Shown piece by piece: positions 1 to 57,880 of a stretch of 64,000 nucleotides of DNA. The translations under genes and the position numbers were made by a program. The stretch lies in contig JAOPHQ010004265.1 of assembly GCA_030340625.1 (NCBI GenBank), forward strand, positions 244,501 through 308,500. The letters run 5' to 3'. Numbering within the stretch: the stretch's first letter is position 1; every line of letters begins with the position of its first letter. The notes below the pieces were generated by a model that made no database searches, was not told the DNA's origin, and was given only the letters and a program-made list of their open reading frames with translations. The DNA comes from Merluccius polli (lineage: Eukaryota > Chordata > Actinopteri > Gadiformes > Merlucciidae).

Positions 1-862
1 ATTTTTATAATTGATTCATTGTTTAGGTCGTTTATCGAGTACAAATACCAAACATTTGCTGCTTGATGCTTCAGAAGTTCGAATGTTTGGTTCATGGATC
101 ATTATAATATAAAATTAAAGCTTGCGTTTTTCCTGGGTGCTTGTCAGATAAAGCAAGCAACTTTCACTTTGGACTCTTTGGTAACCTGTGTTGACTTTTG
201 CTATTATTTCTGACATTTTCTAGAGGAAATGATTCATAATCGAGAAAATAATCGTTAGATTAATCAACTATGAAAATAATCTTTAGCTGCAGCACTAGAT
301 TACACGAATAGAGCCCAGCTCCTCCAAGACGATGTTACCGTCGGAGACAATGTACGTCGGAACTACCCCAAAGTTATGTCGAGCGTGTTTTCATTTTTTG
401 ACTGTTCTCGCATCGTCTGACTACTCCTACGATGTGTACACTGATGGTCAGGGAAATCTTGACCCCTCCTCCCCGATCCCAGGTGACATGGACGCCAAGT
501 TGGGGAAGATGTAACCATCGGGGAAGATGTGACCATCATGCAAAAATGTTGTATAGTCCAATACTGGCATCATTCAAATTGTCTTTTTGAAAAAAAAAAA
601 AGGTACAGACATACCTCGGGAGATCACATGATGTGCAACAAAGCAGCCTGCAAATCTGTATATTAAGGTGTGCTGGCTTTTTTTTTTGTTATCGTTCCAC
701 TTCTCTGGAACACACTGAAATTCAGGGTGCTGCAGGCATACTGGGCACTTTTATTTTGTATTTTATTTTTTAACAAATTGAGGTTGTATCCACTGCACTG
801 ATTACAAAAAAGTAAAGTAAAAGTCTATGTGGGCAAAAGAAAGAAAAAAAAAGTGTTTTTAC
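1..862 (-). other. Part of IPO7 intron 22, no gene seen
   Basis: This stretch lies beyond the donor of the last visible IPO7 exon. I searched it on the minus strand for the missing C-terminal exons (the EDGQEYLEIL-type acidic segment and the final GGYKF segment) and found none. It is AT-rich, with short A and T runs near 590 and 680. The 60-codon open frame near 332 has no recognisable features. Confidence 0.6.
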
Positions 863-17045
<16,183 letters not shown>

Positions 17046-17207
17046 AGCGGGTGCTCTGTGGGCTGCGGCTCGGATTTTATATTTTTCAGCGGTCTTCTTT
17101 CAATGTCCCAGTCGCTGCGCACATGGACGCACGGCTCTCCAGTTACCGGCGCGAAAGGAAGAAGTGCACGAAGTACCCGGATAAATCAGCGCCAAGTTTC
17201 TGCCATA

Positions 17208-17375
17208 CGAACATCCGCTTGCGCTTCGAGACTCCAGGGACTTGTAGTTTTTTTACGCGAACATCCGCCTGCGCCTCTTGGCTCCAGGGACTTGTAGTTT
17301 TTTATGCGAACTTCCGCCTGCGCCTGCGCTCCAGGGACTTGTAGTTCTTTATGCGAACTTCCGCCTGCGCCTCTA
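17208..17375 (-). repeat. ~50-bp tandem repeat (3.3 units) with ZNF143-like motifs
   Basis: Units begin 'gcgaac(a/t)tccgcctgcgcc' and end 'ctccagggacttgtagtt'. The end motif recurs at 17233-17249, 17282-17299 and 17328-17346. On the minus strand each end reads AACTACAAGTCCCTGGAG, close to the ZNF143/SBS core ACTACAAYTCCCAG. The array lies 160-330 bp upstream of the IPO7 start codon, so it may be a promoter array. Functional reading is inference. Confidence 0.65.
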
Positions 17376-17773
17376 TCAGGGGTGCGCAAACTTTCAGGAG
17401 GGCCAAAACTGAAAGTTAATGGTGTGCCACAAACACATATTTTATTGTGCTGTTAATTTGCTATTCTTTTAGCTTTTACATAGTTAAATAACAATTTTGA
17501 CATTACATGTTACAGTCACAATAAACTTCACTTACTTGAGCCAAACTGACTTCCTCTGGCCGCCTGCTCAGATTATGAAAAAATAAATAAATAAATAAAA
17601 TATAATTAGGGACCCTACATATTAATTACACAGAGTCGTTTATTTTAAATATGTTTTACTTAACATTATTTATACTTAAGTTATATTATAACTTTACATT
17701 TTGCTAGAAACATCTGACGAACCTTATGGACGGGAAAAGTTACTGGAAAATGTGGAAAAGTATACTCACAATG

Positions 17774-17990
17774 GTCTATGGATATACTCCTTGTCACGTG
17801 TTGTTTAACATATCCTAAATAGAACAAGAAAACATGAAGTATACACACATCTTTTTTTTTTTAACAATTCAATGACACATTTCAATGAATTAGTCTATGG
17901 ATATACTCCTTGTCACGTGTTGTTTATCATATTCTAAATAGAATAAGAAAACATGTATATGCATATCTTTTTTTTTAACAATACAACGCA
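17774..17990. repeat. Two-copy tandem duplication, each copy with GTCACGTG
   Basis: Copies at 17774-17872 and 17893-17986 share GTCTATGGATATACTCCTTG, TCACGTGTTGTTTA, CTAAATAGAA and AAGAAAACATG in order. The period is 119 bp. Each carries one GTCACGTG E-box (17793-17800 and 17912-17919), about 460 and 340 bp upstream of the TMEM41B ATG. Confidence 0.8.
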
Positions 17991-18260
17991 TTTCTACTTA
18001 AAGATGAGAACATGTGACAATTAAACATTTAATATCCCAACGTTTGAACAAATTACAAAACATTAAGTGTGTCATTTGCTCTGGTTCGCAGACGCATGGC
18101 GGCTCCCCGGTGTGTCCACCAGGGGGCACCGTCGCGGATCCTCTCCCCTCGGAGCCGTAAAAGGTGAAAGGTCATTTCATACGGTGACGGGTGTCTGGTG
18201 TCCGGGACCCGAAGTCCAACCCGGCGTACGGCAGCGTTACTTCAAGAAGTCGAGAAGAAA

Positions 18261-21254
18261 ATGGCCAAAAAACGGAGAGACCGGCGAGAGGCAGGGCTGG
18301 TGGCCTCGGCGCCAGAGGAGCCCGTCGTCAAGCTGGAGGACGTGAGCCTCGCCAAAGGTACGATGTCGTTACGGGACGCCGCACAGCGTCGACCCGCCGT
18401 CCGGTTAGCTCAGACCGGCCTAGTGGTGGTACACCGTCCGGTGAAGATCACCGGTCCTAACAGCGATACATGATGGATATCCGTCAGTCTGTTACGCTTT
18501 ATGTCCGTCTACCACCACGTTACTATTACGTTACGCCTTTTTTAAAGTATATCCAATTGAACGGGAGCGTTCGGCGTCCTTGTCCATTTCTATTTCCTAT
18601 CTATTGGATGTAATATGTATGTACGTTGTATTTGTATGACACAGGCAGGCGTGCGTGTGTTTGTCTCTTCAAAGCCTTACCATTGTTGTTTTACCAATGT
18701 CCTAACGCAATAGTTACATATAGTTACATATTGCCCCCCCCCCCCCCCCCCCCCCCCTGCAGACACAGCCAGCCCACCAGGGGGCTCAGCGCGCATGTCT
18801 CTGCTCATCCTGCTGTCCATCTTCACCTGCTCTGCCTCCATCATGTACCTGGTGTACAGTTACTTCCCAGAGCTGCACGAGTGAGTTTGTCTTCTGGACG
18901 TCACATGACATTTTAAAACGGTGTCTCATGACATGGGCCCAGCTGTGTCATGTTATCTGGTTCTGTGGCTTTTTTTGTTATGTTGTTTCCTTGCAAGGGT
19001 AGCCTATGTACGTTGTTGCCTTGCGATCGTCTCATTTTACCTTCCCTTATGGAGTCAGACGTTTATGATTAGAGATGGTTACGTTTATCATTTGGTCGCT
19101 GCATGTGGATCACTTGCGATGATGATGGTGATGATGATTTCTCTTCATGGTGATGGTAGTGATGCTATAATCCAGGTGATTCTAAAAGGGTTTATCCGGC
19201 AACAGTCCTGCCAGTCATACTGTAAATGATTTAGTTGTTGTTGTTTTTTTGTCCAAAGTGACTAAATCTCGCAAGCCAGTCGTTTTTAAGCAGGACACCT
19301 AAACACTTTCACCAAATGTTGTTATTTTACTTCCCTCAGTGATGAAATGGAGAAAATCAAGATTCCCAAAGACATGGATGACGCGAAAGCATTGGGCACT
19401 GTGCTGTCCAAGTATAAGGACACCTACTACACCCAGGTTTTGATGGCCTACTTCACCACTTACATCTTGTATCCTTTGAACAAATGTATGCAAAACAACT
19501 ACTTACGTTTCGTATTTGAAAAGCATGTTCACAGTGCATAGTTGTATTCTTTGTGTGGTTTCACTAGCCATAAAGTTGCCATAGGAAGCTATATTTACTG
19601 CCTTCCTGTGGAAACATTTATGGACAATTCCCATCTAAAGATAAAGATAATTTATGCAATAGTTGTAAGACAGGAAATGTGTGGCAATAAGTATTGCGAT
19701 TGTAATTGCAAGAACCAAAACATTGCCCTAACCTAGTTATAGGCCTACGTTTTCAGATTGAGGTGCAACTCGGTTTATATTAGTTCATATTTTGCCATTT
19801 AAATGATAATGTATAGTTGGCAATGCTAACATGCTAATCATTCTCTCTTGGTGGTTACTCTTTATTTAGTTTTAATGTTGGATGTTTACCTTGACACATA
19901 TGACTCAGCCTGCAGACTTTTGCAATCCCAGGATCCATCTTTCTCAGTATCCTGTCTGGGTATCTTTACCCTTTTCCTCTGGCACTTTTCCTGGTCTGCT
20001 TGGTGAGTAAGAATAAGAATCATCAATGATCTGAATATAAGAAGTTATGAAAAGGGCAATTCTGTTTTTTTCTGTTTTACATGCTATGAACTTGCCATCC
20101 CATTATTTCAATATGGCATAAACCATATCATAGTACATGGAAAACAAGTACAAACACATATATGCACTGCCATCTAGTGTTTGAGGGTTTTTTGGTCTCT
20201 GCTGCTGCCACACCCTTTCTGTAATGTCAGTCAACAAAATGATCTAGGGACAGATGTACATGCTTAGGAAATGCTTGCACAGCATTTCCTGGTTCTAGAG
20301 ACAGTTAAAGTGCTGCAGTTGAGAATTAGAGTAATGTTGAAAAAATACAATCAATAGCAAAAACATAATTTACAAATATTAATAAACAAACAACCTTCCC
20401 AGAGTTGGTCTTTGCATGTAATTACTATTAAAAAAGAACTCATCCTCATAAAACACACATGATGGGTTATATGTAGGTTTATTCTTGTCCTTTTCATTCT
20501 TTCCTAGTGCTCTGGACTAGGCGCCTCCTTCTGTTATATGTTGTCCTACCTGGTGGGCAGACCTGTGGTCTACAGATATCTTTCAGAGAGAGCTCAGAAA
20601 TGGTCTCAGCAGGTAATCCGACTATATATCTTTCATTAGCTTCCCCCCTTTCCTTTTGACATTTACACATGCTGCGTTTAGGTTAAACAGGCTGATTGTG
20701 AGCGACTTTTCATCGGCAGGTTGACAAGCACAGAAAACATTTGATCAATTATATCATCTTCCTGAGGATAACTCCTTTCCTACCAAACTGGTTCATCAAC
20801 ATCACCTCGCCAGTCATCAACGTACCTTTGGGTGTCTTCTTCCTCGGTACATTCCTGGGTAAGGCTAGAATCGTGAGATACTGTTTAGCTTCCTCTATTC
20901 CTTCCGTCCAAGTAATATTTCATATTCCTACGTAATATTTCTCTTATTGCATTCTGTATTCCGCACTTAAAAAAATAAAAGATTTTATTCAGCTGTTTTG
21001 AAATTAATTGAAATGTGTCATTGAAGCATTATGAAGTAAGGGAGGTTCATTTGTAAGAGGCCTGTACTTTTCTTGCACCATCAGGAGTGGCCCCACCATC
21101 ATTTGTCGCAATCAACGCCGGCACCACCCTGTACAAACTGACCACGGCTGGCGAGGCCGTGTCCTGGAACTCTCTAGCTGTGCTGGGGGTGCTGGCCGTG
21201 CTCTCCATACTGCCTGTCTGCTTCCAGAAGAAACTGCAGGAGAAACTGGAGTAG
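18261..21254 (+). CDS. tmem41b: TMEM41B, ER phospholipid scramblase, 7 coding exons, complete
   Basis: TMEM41B is a multi-pass ER membrane scramblase of the VTT/DedA family. It works with VMP1 in autophagosome formation and lipid mobilisation. Exons: 18261-18357, 18763-18880, 19340-19468, 19909-20002, 20508-20612, 20720-20858, 21085-21254. The 283-residue product (human 291) has a charged, poorly conserved N-terminus (MAKKRRDRREAG) and a first hydrophobic segment around residues 45-66 (MSLLILLSIFTCSASIMYLV). The VTT core follows, with the family-typical segments FAIPGSIFLSILSG, YLVGRPVVYRYL, FLRITPFLPNWFINITSP and PSFVAINAGTTLY. The end is FQKKLQEKLE and TAG. Start choice: ATG 18261 is the only in-frame ATG near the exon start and gives the usual MAK opening. 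Exon 2's acceptor is preceded by 24 C. Identity is secure. Confidence 0.97.
18734..18757. repeat. C24 homopolymer 5 bp before the TMEM41B exon 2 acceptor
   Basis: Twenty-four C are followed by TGCAG and then exon 2. It replaces a mixed polypyrimidine tract and is probably length-polymorphic. Confidence 0.85.
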
Positions 21255-21725
21255 AGCGTCCAACGTTCAGCTCACCTGCCAGGAACAGCACTCTGAGCTG
21301 TCACTCAAGCTGCTGCCCCCTCCTCCGTCGCTCACTCTGCTGGGAGGTAAAGCTCCCGATCTCTGGCACAAAGAGCACTCCCGAAAACTGCATGCCGTGG
21401 TGGGTTACTTGTGACTTTGGCTCAAGAACCCCAAGCTTGTGCTCAGTTTTGTTTTTGTATTTATAGTTGAAATTGTGGCACATCCTTCAACACAAGGTTT
21501 TAATGAGTTGAAGAAGCGTTGTTTGTAATCAAAGGGTTTTCAAGTGGCAATATCCTTACACTTGGATACATGTTCCCAGTGTAAGGGTATTGTAGTCGTC
21601 GGTTACTCTACTGCCTTACTATGTGTATTCACCATCTGGAATATCTCTTCATTCTGCAGAATGGATTTTATTGTTACTGCAGAAAGCATGTTGCTTGCCT
21701 TCTTTAGTTGTCATTTTTTTTTAAA

Positions 21726-21731
21726 AATAAA
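21726..21731 (+). other. tmem41b: TMEM41B candidate poly(A) signal
   Basis: AATAAA lies 472 bp past the stop codon, the first canonical signal on this strand. A later AATAAA just before the GT array (about 22314) could be an alternative. Confidence 0.5.
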
Positions 21732-22340
21732 ACATGAAAGGGGCTGGATGTAACATTCAAGGTTGAGGTTAATTATTTCAGTATGTTTGGCAAAATTTAG
21801 TTTGGCAGCAACATGAAAAAAGTTATTTCGGTATATTTAGTATTCACGCAAAACGCTCCCTTCAAAGTGTATGTCAATATTATTTAATCGCATCTTAGCC
21901 AATGTATCCTCAGAAGCAATAACTGGCAAACTGCATTGAAATCTTTTTTTTTTTGTTGAGGAACAGTTTGTGCTGCAAGTTTATGCTGTTCATTATTTAA
22001 GACTTTAGTTTTTTAGTTTTGTTTTTAGGTCCAACAATACATACTGTCTTTTGGGGTCCAACAATGGATTGTTTAACTACATGACATTTAGATGATTAAC
22101 TATTTATTCAGAAGAAAGTCTTATAGCCAATTTCAAATATTACACTTGGTGTATCAATTTAAAATATTCATCTACTACTTTGAGTTGTCGAAACATATCT
22201 AAACAAGTGATCTTGAGATGCAGTCAGGAATAGCTGAATTAAAAATGGTGCACAGTGTGTCGAAAGACAATTCACATGGTAAGGTTCATGCATGACACTG
22301 GAAAGCCAAACAGAATAAAACTTTTGTTTGACAAAATAAA

Positions 22341-24111
<1,771 letters not shown>

Positions 24112-24130
24112 TATGTATAGGCCTAATAAA

Positions 24131-24417
24131 GGCCTCATATAGACCTCATATAGGCCTCATATAGACCTCATACCTCATATAGGCCTCATATAGACCTCAT
24201 ATAGACCTCATATAGGCCTCATATAGACCTCATATAGACCTCATATAGGCCTCATATAGACCTCATATAGGCCTCATATAGACCTCATATAGACCTCATA
24301 TAGGCCTCATATAGGCCTCATATAGACCTCATATAGACCTCATATAGACCTCATATAGGCCTCATATAGACCTCATATAGACCTCATATAGGCCTCATAT
24401 AGACCTCATATAGGCCT
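24131..24417. repeat. 11-bp minisatellite (A/G)CCTCATATAG, about 26 units
   Basis: Units differ almost only at the first base. Read in order they run G A G A(short) A G A A G A A G A G A A G G A A A G A A G A G. A local 33-bp (AAG) higher-order period is visible. One unit is truncated to ACCTCAT near 24165. It lies about 520-810 bp upstream of the DENND5A start codon. Confidence 0.95.
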
Positions 24418-24496
24418 CTGAATAAAGTATTATGGAATGTGATTCTGAGTATAGTAGACCACCAAATAGAATAGAACAAACTAGAATACAGTAGAA

Positions 24497-24640
24497 TGCA
24501 GTACAATACAATACAATACAATTCAATACAATACAATACAATACAATACAATTCAATAATACAATACAATACAATACAATTCAATAATACAATACAATAC
24601 AATACAATACAATTCAATACAATACAATACAATACAATAG
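24497..24640. repeat. (ACAAT)n pentanucleotide array
   Basis: About 28 units of ACAAT with ATTCA-type variants spaced regularly, ending about 300 bp upstream of the DENND5A ATG. The long open frames over it (Ile-Gln-Tyr-Asn repeats) are artefacts. Confidence 0.95.
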
Positions 24641-24852
24641 CACAGCATGTACATAAGGTAATTAACATGAAGTGTTTGGGGCACGCGCACACGTCACAGC
24701 TGCAGCTGAACGGCAGGTCGGCGGCTGAAAGGCTCGCGGACACATCTGTAGCTCCCGGTGCTGGACCACAATGCATTTCGGGGACTAGGCTCTGTGTGTT
24801 TTTTTCCCCCCCTGAGCTTCGCAGCATTAAACGTAGTAGCATCCGATCCGCG

Positions 24853-24912
24853 ATGTCGGCTGAGGGGAAATCACGGCGACACCGTCTAATATGCGCCCGG
24901 TCGGGAGCTTAA
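24853..24912 (+). other. Candidate upstream ORF in the DENND5A 5' leader
   Basis: An ATG in a GC-rich context opens 19 codons (MSAEGKSRRHRLICARSGA) and a TAA. It is in the same frame as the main ATG, 27 nt further on. The TAA closes the frame upstream of 24940 and so supports that start. Whether the transcript includes this ATG is not known. Confidence 0.4.
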
Positions 24913-24939
24913 GGTTGAGGGTAGCGGACCAGCCTCAAA

Positions 24940-53876
<28,937 letters not shown>

Positions 53877-55150
53877 TAATACCGCTGCTTCCTGCTGTTG
53901 GGACGGAGCAGGAAAAACATTGGGACCACACACAAAAACAACACCAATGACGACAACAAAAATCATAGTAACTTTTTTTAAAACAGGAGGAGACTTGAAC
54001 AAATAAGGTTTTCTGGCTTATATTAAAGCTACTGATACATTTGCCATATATACACATGAAGTGCAATGAGCCTTTCAAGATATGATGTTAGACGTTTAAA
54101 ATATGTTTTCTATTATGATCCATGACTTTGACATTACTGATGATAACCCACTTGTGCTTTACTGTTGAAATACAATATTTTCATTGTTGTCATTAACTGC
54201 AGACAATGGCGATATTCGGGAAAAACAATAAACAAGAATCGTTTCATATATTTTCAAAGATAACAGTATTATTTTGTTATGTCTTACAAGTTGCTTGCCC
54301 TGTTGTTACTCAGATTCCAAGGTCATAATGCAGAGCTTGAAGCAAATGATGTAAAAGTATGCTTTATAAGTATGCACATGACAGGGGATATATGTTTTTG
54401 TAGTGTGCAGATTGATTCAACTACATGAACCAAACAGTGTCTTGTTTGTTTGGCTATTCTCTGAAAAGTATAGAAGTATGCAAATCTTTTACATGGATTC
54501 ACTTGAGCATTCTCATGGCAGTGGGTCTATGGCAAATATGTTTGAGCTGTAGCGTGTAAAGGCATCGCTTTGCTTTTGTTCTGTGCATTGGTTCACCCTT
54601 TCAAACACCTCTTACTTAGGGAAACGCTGGCTATTATTAACATTTTGTGTAAATATCTTCAACCAGGCCCACCCGATTCTCATCCCACATTAACTATTAA
54701 CACTACGCCCGCTGTCTGAGGAAACTTTTAGTGTGATTGTTTGGGACTGAGATCTGGAATGACATTTACATGACCACGTAATGGGACGCCACACATCACT
54801 TCTGATTTGTCATGGATTCTGCTATGCAATCTTCAGGTGAACACGTTATTGGGGGGCAGGACCATTTTGGGGTGTTTCTCGCCATCTCTGTACTTCATTA
54901 AACTTACTGTGCAGGACAAGGAATTTGATATAAGATGTAAAGGATGTATTTCCCTGTGCCAACCACGTCTGGATTATTTCTGTTGTACTTGTCTGTGTGT
55001 TCAAATTACATGAGCATCTTGGGAGATATCTATATTTTGTTTTCCAATACTATGTACATTTATTGACATAGCTGTGTAATGTAGTGTTTACTAAGTGGGC
55101 AACTGTGTACAGTGTAAAAAAATAAATATATATGTATAAAGAATAAAAAC
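53877..55150 (+). other. dennd5a: DENND5A 3' UTR with poly(A) signals
   Basis: AT-rich, non-coding sequence follows the TAA. AATAAA occurs near 54228, at about 55121-55126 and at 55142-55147. The last is followed within 40 bp by GT-rich sequence (GGTTAATGTGTTTGTTTT), a plausible cleavage region, giving a 3' UTR of about 1.25 kb. Confidence 0.55.
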
Positions 55151-55239
55151 GTAGCTACGTAAGCATTAAAAGGGTATATTATTTGAGTGGTTAATGTGTT
55201 TGTTTTACATGTAAACATGGCAAAACTGAAATGCGCAGT

Positions 55240-56480
55240 AGCAACAAGCCTGCGAGAAAACGTAAACAAACCCCTTCGCGCCAAGTCGAGCAGATCGTTT
55301 TCCGTCCCGCGGCCTTCTGGGAGTTGTAGTGTAAACGTTGACGGATGACGCGCCGTGGGGCCTGCGGTCGCGTCGCACGCGAGCACTACAACTCCCGGCA
55401 TGCAACAATGATAAACACTCCGCACGGCCGCCGCGATTGGTCGGACGCATTTTCAAACCGGGCCTTCGCGCTCCTTATATGGTCATCCTACGTCGAGCCC
55501 TTTCATTCCGTGTTTTTATGCTAATAATATGATAATGCACAGCTGTATGTTGTAGTAAGGCATGCGCAGTGCGTGAAAAGGGGGAAAAAACCGTGAAGAT
55601 TCAAAGTTTTTCGTTCGGTAAGTCCACTCTCATATACATCTCGGTACTAAATAACGTTGATTTCGGACACGTTATTTCGGATCCGCCGCGGTAATAACTT
55701 GGTGTTTGCGTGTTGAAGTTTAGTCCGAGGTTACCGCGGCTCAACAATGGGACGCCGTGGAGGCGGACGAGAGCGTGGCGCGGAAGCTAACACGCTAGGC
55801 TAGCCGCTAGCTAAACAACAATACGCCGTCATTTTTTGGCGCTCCGGCGGGCGAAAAGTTTGAATTTAAAAAGGAGAATGCGGGCTTTTTTTGCTGTCAA
55901 GTGCATTTTAATAACACAAAAAGGGGTCGCCCCCCCCCCCCACGGGGTGTGCGTGGTTTTAAACGCCGCCGCTGCTGCTGCAGGAGCGGACGGTTGGGAC
56001 GACCAGCCCCCCTGGTAGCTTTTTGTTCCGACTTCAGAGACAGCGATGCCCGCTTTTTGTTCAGGAGACGAGACGCGGACCACCTGGACGTGGCCGGTTT
56101 ACAACCGTCCGCAGACACTGAAGCTGTCTAAATATACATATAAATCTAAACATGAGTGCAGAAAAGATGAATTATTACTCGTTGAAACGTTGAACGACCG
56201 CGGTAACGGTTGAACCGTGAAGTTGGAAAGTGTTTTCCTCCGTTGCGTCACACGACGAAGCGCGGTCGCCACAACGTGTGTATTGTAACACGTCGTGTGG
56301 TTTATTTATTTATTATTATATATTTATTTTTGGGACGGCCATTTAATTTAATTGACGTTTCACTATCGGTTAGCCTTGAGTCACGTCGAATGTCAATGTG
56401 TGTTGCGTCTTGTTTATACCGCCGATTTTCTCCAACCCGCGGCGCCTCTCGGTCGCTGCTGCCCTAACCTAACGGTGATG
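55240..56480 (+). promoter_or_regulatory. sinhcaf: SINHCAF CpG-island promoter and 5' region
   Basis: A CpG-dense stretch begins about 90 bp past the DENND5A poly(A) region. It contains two inverted ZNF143-type sites (55315-55331, 55384-55403). A probable non-coding first exon ends at a strong donor CG|GTAAGT (55617/55618). The matching acceptor is TTTTTCAG at 56692, 43 bp before the coding ATG. Transcription start not placed. Confidence 0.6.
55315..55403. promoter_or_regulatory. Inverted pair of ZNF143 (SBS) motifs
   Basis: The minus strand at 55315-55331 reads CACTACAACTCCCAGAA. The plus strand at 55384-55403 reads CACTACAACTCCCGGCATGC. Both fit the known ZNF143/THAP11 consensus ACTACAAYTCCCAGNATGC, the second with one G for A change. 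Confidence 0.75.
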
Positions 56481-56735
56481 GTGGTGTTGTTGTTGTGGAT
56501 GAACTACACCGTTATAACCGTGTGGTTATGTTTTTTAAGTCTTTAAGTATTTTATTTTAAGTATTTTATTGACGAGTTAGCCTTGTGTGTTTTTGGGGAC
56601 AGCCCCCTCCCCCCTTTTATATAGTGGGCGTCTGTCTGTGGACGAGACAGAGACATCCGTTATTGACCCGCATATTTCGGTACATTTTTCAGGTGTTGGG
56701 ACAAGAGATCAACGCAAAAAAAAAGAGAAAACAAA

Positions 56736-57880
56736 ATGTTTGGTTTTCATAAGTCAAAGATCTACCGGAGTAACGAGGGATGCTGCATCTGTAAGACCAA
56801 GTCCTCAAGTTCACGGTTCACGGACAGCAGTCGCTATGAGGAAACCTTCAGGCTGTGTTTTCGGTGAGTCCCTGCATGGATGCACATTGTTGTTGTTAAT
56901 GTTGGTGCATAATAAGCCATGAGTTTTGTGTAGCAATTTAAGGATGCACTCTTTTTTTTTTTTTTTTTTTTAATGCTACTTGTCTTTGTGTGTAGGCTGT
57001 CAGAAGATCGTGTTGGCGATATCTGCAATGCTTGTGTCCTGTTGGTAAAGAGATGGAAAAAGCTACCAAATGGCTCAAAGAAGCACTGGAATCATGTAAG
57101 GGCCTTTTTAATATGTATGTATGTATGTTTGCTTTTTGTTTCAATAGGAGAATGTATGAAATTGACATGTCACTTGTCATAATACAGGTTGTGGATGCCA
57201 GAGCAGGACCAGGCTTCAAATTAACTAAACCTAAGAAGATGAAGAATGGTGATGGGAAGAGGAAAAGCAAGCTTAAAAAACTTCACAAGTTTAAGAGGCA
57301 AAGTAAGTGATGACTGCAATAATTGACTTGAGCGAAAAAAAACAAAACAATGTGCTAATAACAAGGCACCTAGTCAATAATGGAATTGTTGCCATGTTGG
57401 TCTAAAAAGCTATGGTCGTACGTTCTTCCCAGATTCGGATGCCCACAGCACTACATCCAGCACGTCTCCTTCCCAGTCCCCCAGCTACAGCAACCAGTCG
57501 GATGACGGTTCTGATATTGAGTCCAAGAGGCGTTCTACTCCCACTGCCTTCTCTTTCCTTGACCGCTCCTACTGGAAAAGGTATATCCTACAAACCTTAT
57601 TTTGTGTCCTACTTTGGGGAGGAGTACATTTCAGTTTTATTAATATCGTTTTATGCCATACTGTCAACTAAAGCATGTACCTTCCCCTTTCTTTAGGCAA
57701 AAGATATGCTGTGGCATTGTCTATAAAGGACGGTTTGGGGAGGTCATCATTGATCCTCGGTTATTTAAGCCCTGCTGCAGTTCTAAGAAGCAGACGACGC
57801 TGGTGCCCACACAGGTGGCACCACACCTTCCAGACACACTTCCTCCACCACTTCCAGAAGACCTGAAAAAAACCTGGTGA
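56736..57880 (+). CDS. sinhcaf: SINHCAF/FAM60A, SIN3-HDAC complex subunit, 5 coding exons, complete
   Basis: SINHCAF (FAM60A) is a nuclear subunit of the SIN3-HDAC co-repressor and tunes transcription in cell-cycle, stem-cell and hypoxia settings. Exons: 56736-56863, 56996-57095, 57188-57302, 57433-57580, 57697-57880. The product is 224 residues (human 221). It opens MFGFHKSKIYRSNEGCCICK. Cys16/Cys17/Cys19 and Cys53/Cys56 (DICNACVLLVKRWKKLP) form the N-terminal zinc-binding module. A basic stretch follows (KKMKNGDGKRKSKLKKLHKF), then a Ser-rich linker (about 115-150). The C-terminal part has FSFLDRSYWKRQKICCGIVY and ends PEDLKKTW. The gene is usually linked to DENND5B in mammals; here it sits beside DENND5A, so it may be the copy named sinhcafl in zebrafish. 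Symbol choice between the two is uncertain. Confidence 0.95.

Larger units (their letters stand above)
17046..18260. promoter_or_regulatory. Divergent IPO7 / TMEM41B intergenic promoter region
   Basis: The start codons of IPO7 (minus) and TMEM41B (plus) lie 1.2 kb apart, head to head. The IPO7-proximal part holds three ~50-bp tandem units at about 17208-17375. The middle part (about 17420-18060) is AT-rich and holds a 119-bp-period duplication. The TMEM41B-proximal part from about 18080 is GC-rich and probably contains its 5' UTR. Confidence 0.6.

Noticed and set aside
18198..18260. Longer TMEM41B N-terminus from 18198
   Set aside because: The codon there is GTG, not ATG. The first ATG in frame is 18261, which gives the expected MAK opening.
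24131..24417. CRISPR-like regular repeats
   Set aside because: Units are 11 bp with no spacers, in a vertebrate intergenic region. This is a minisatellite.
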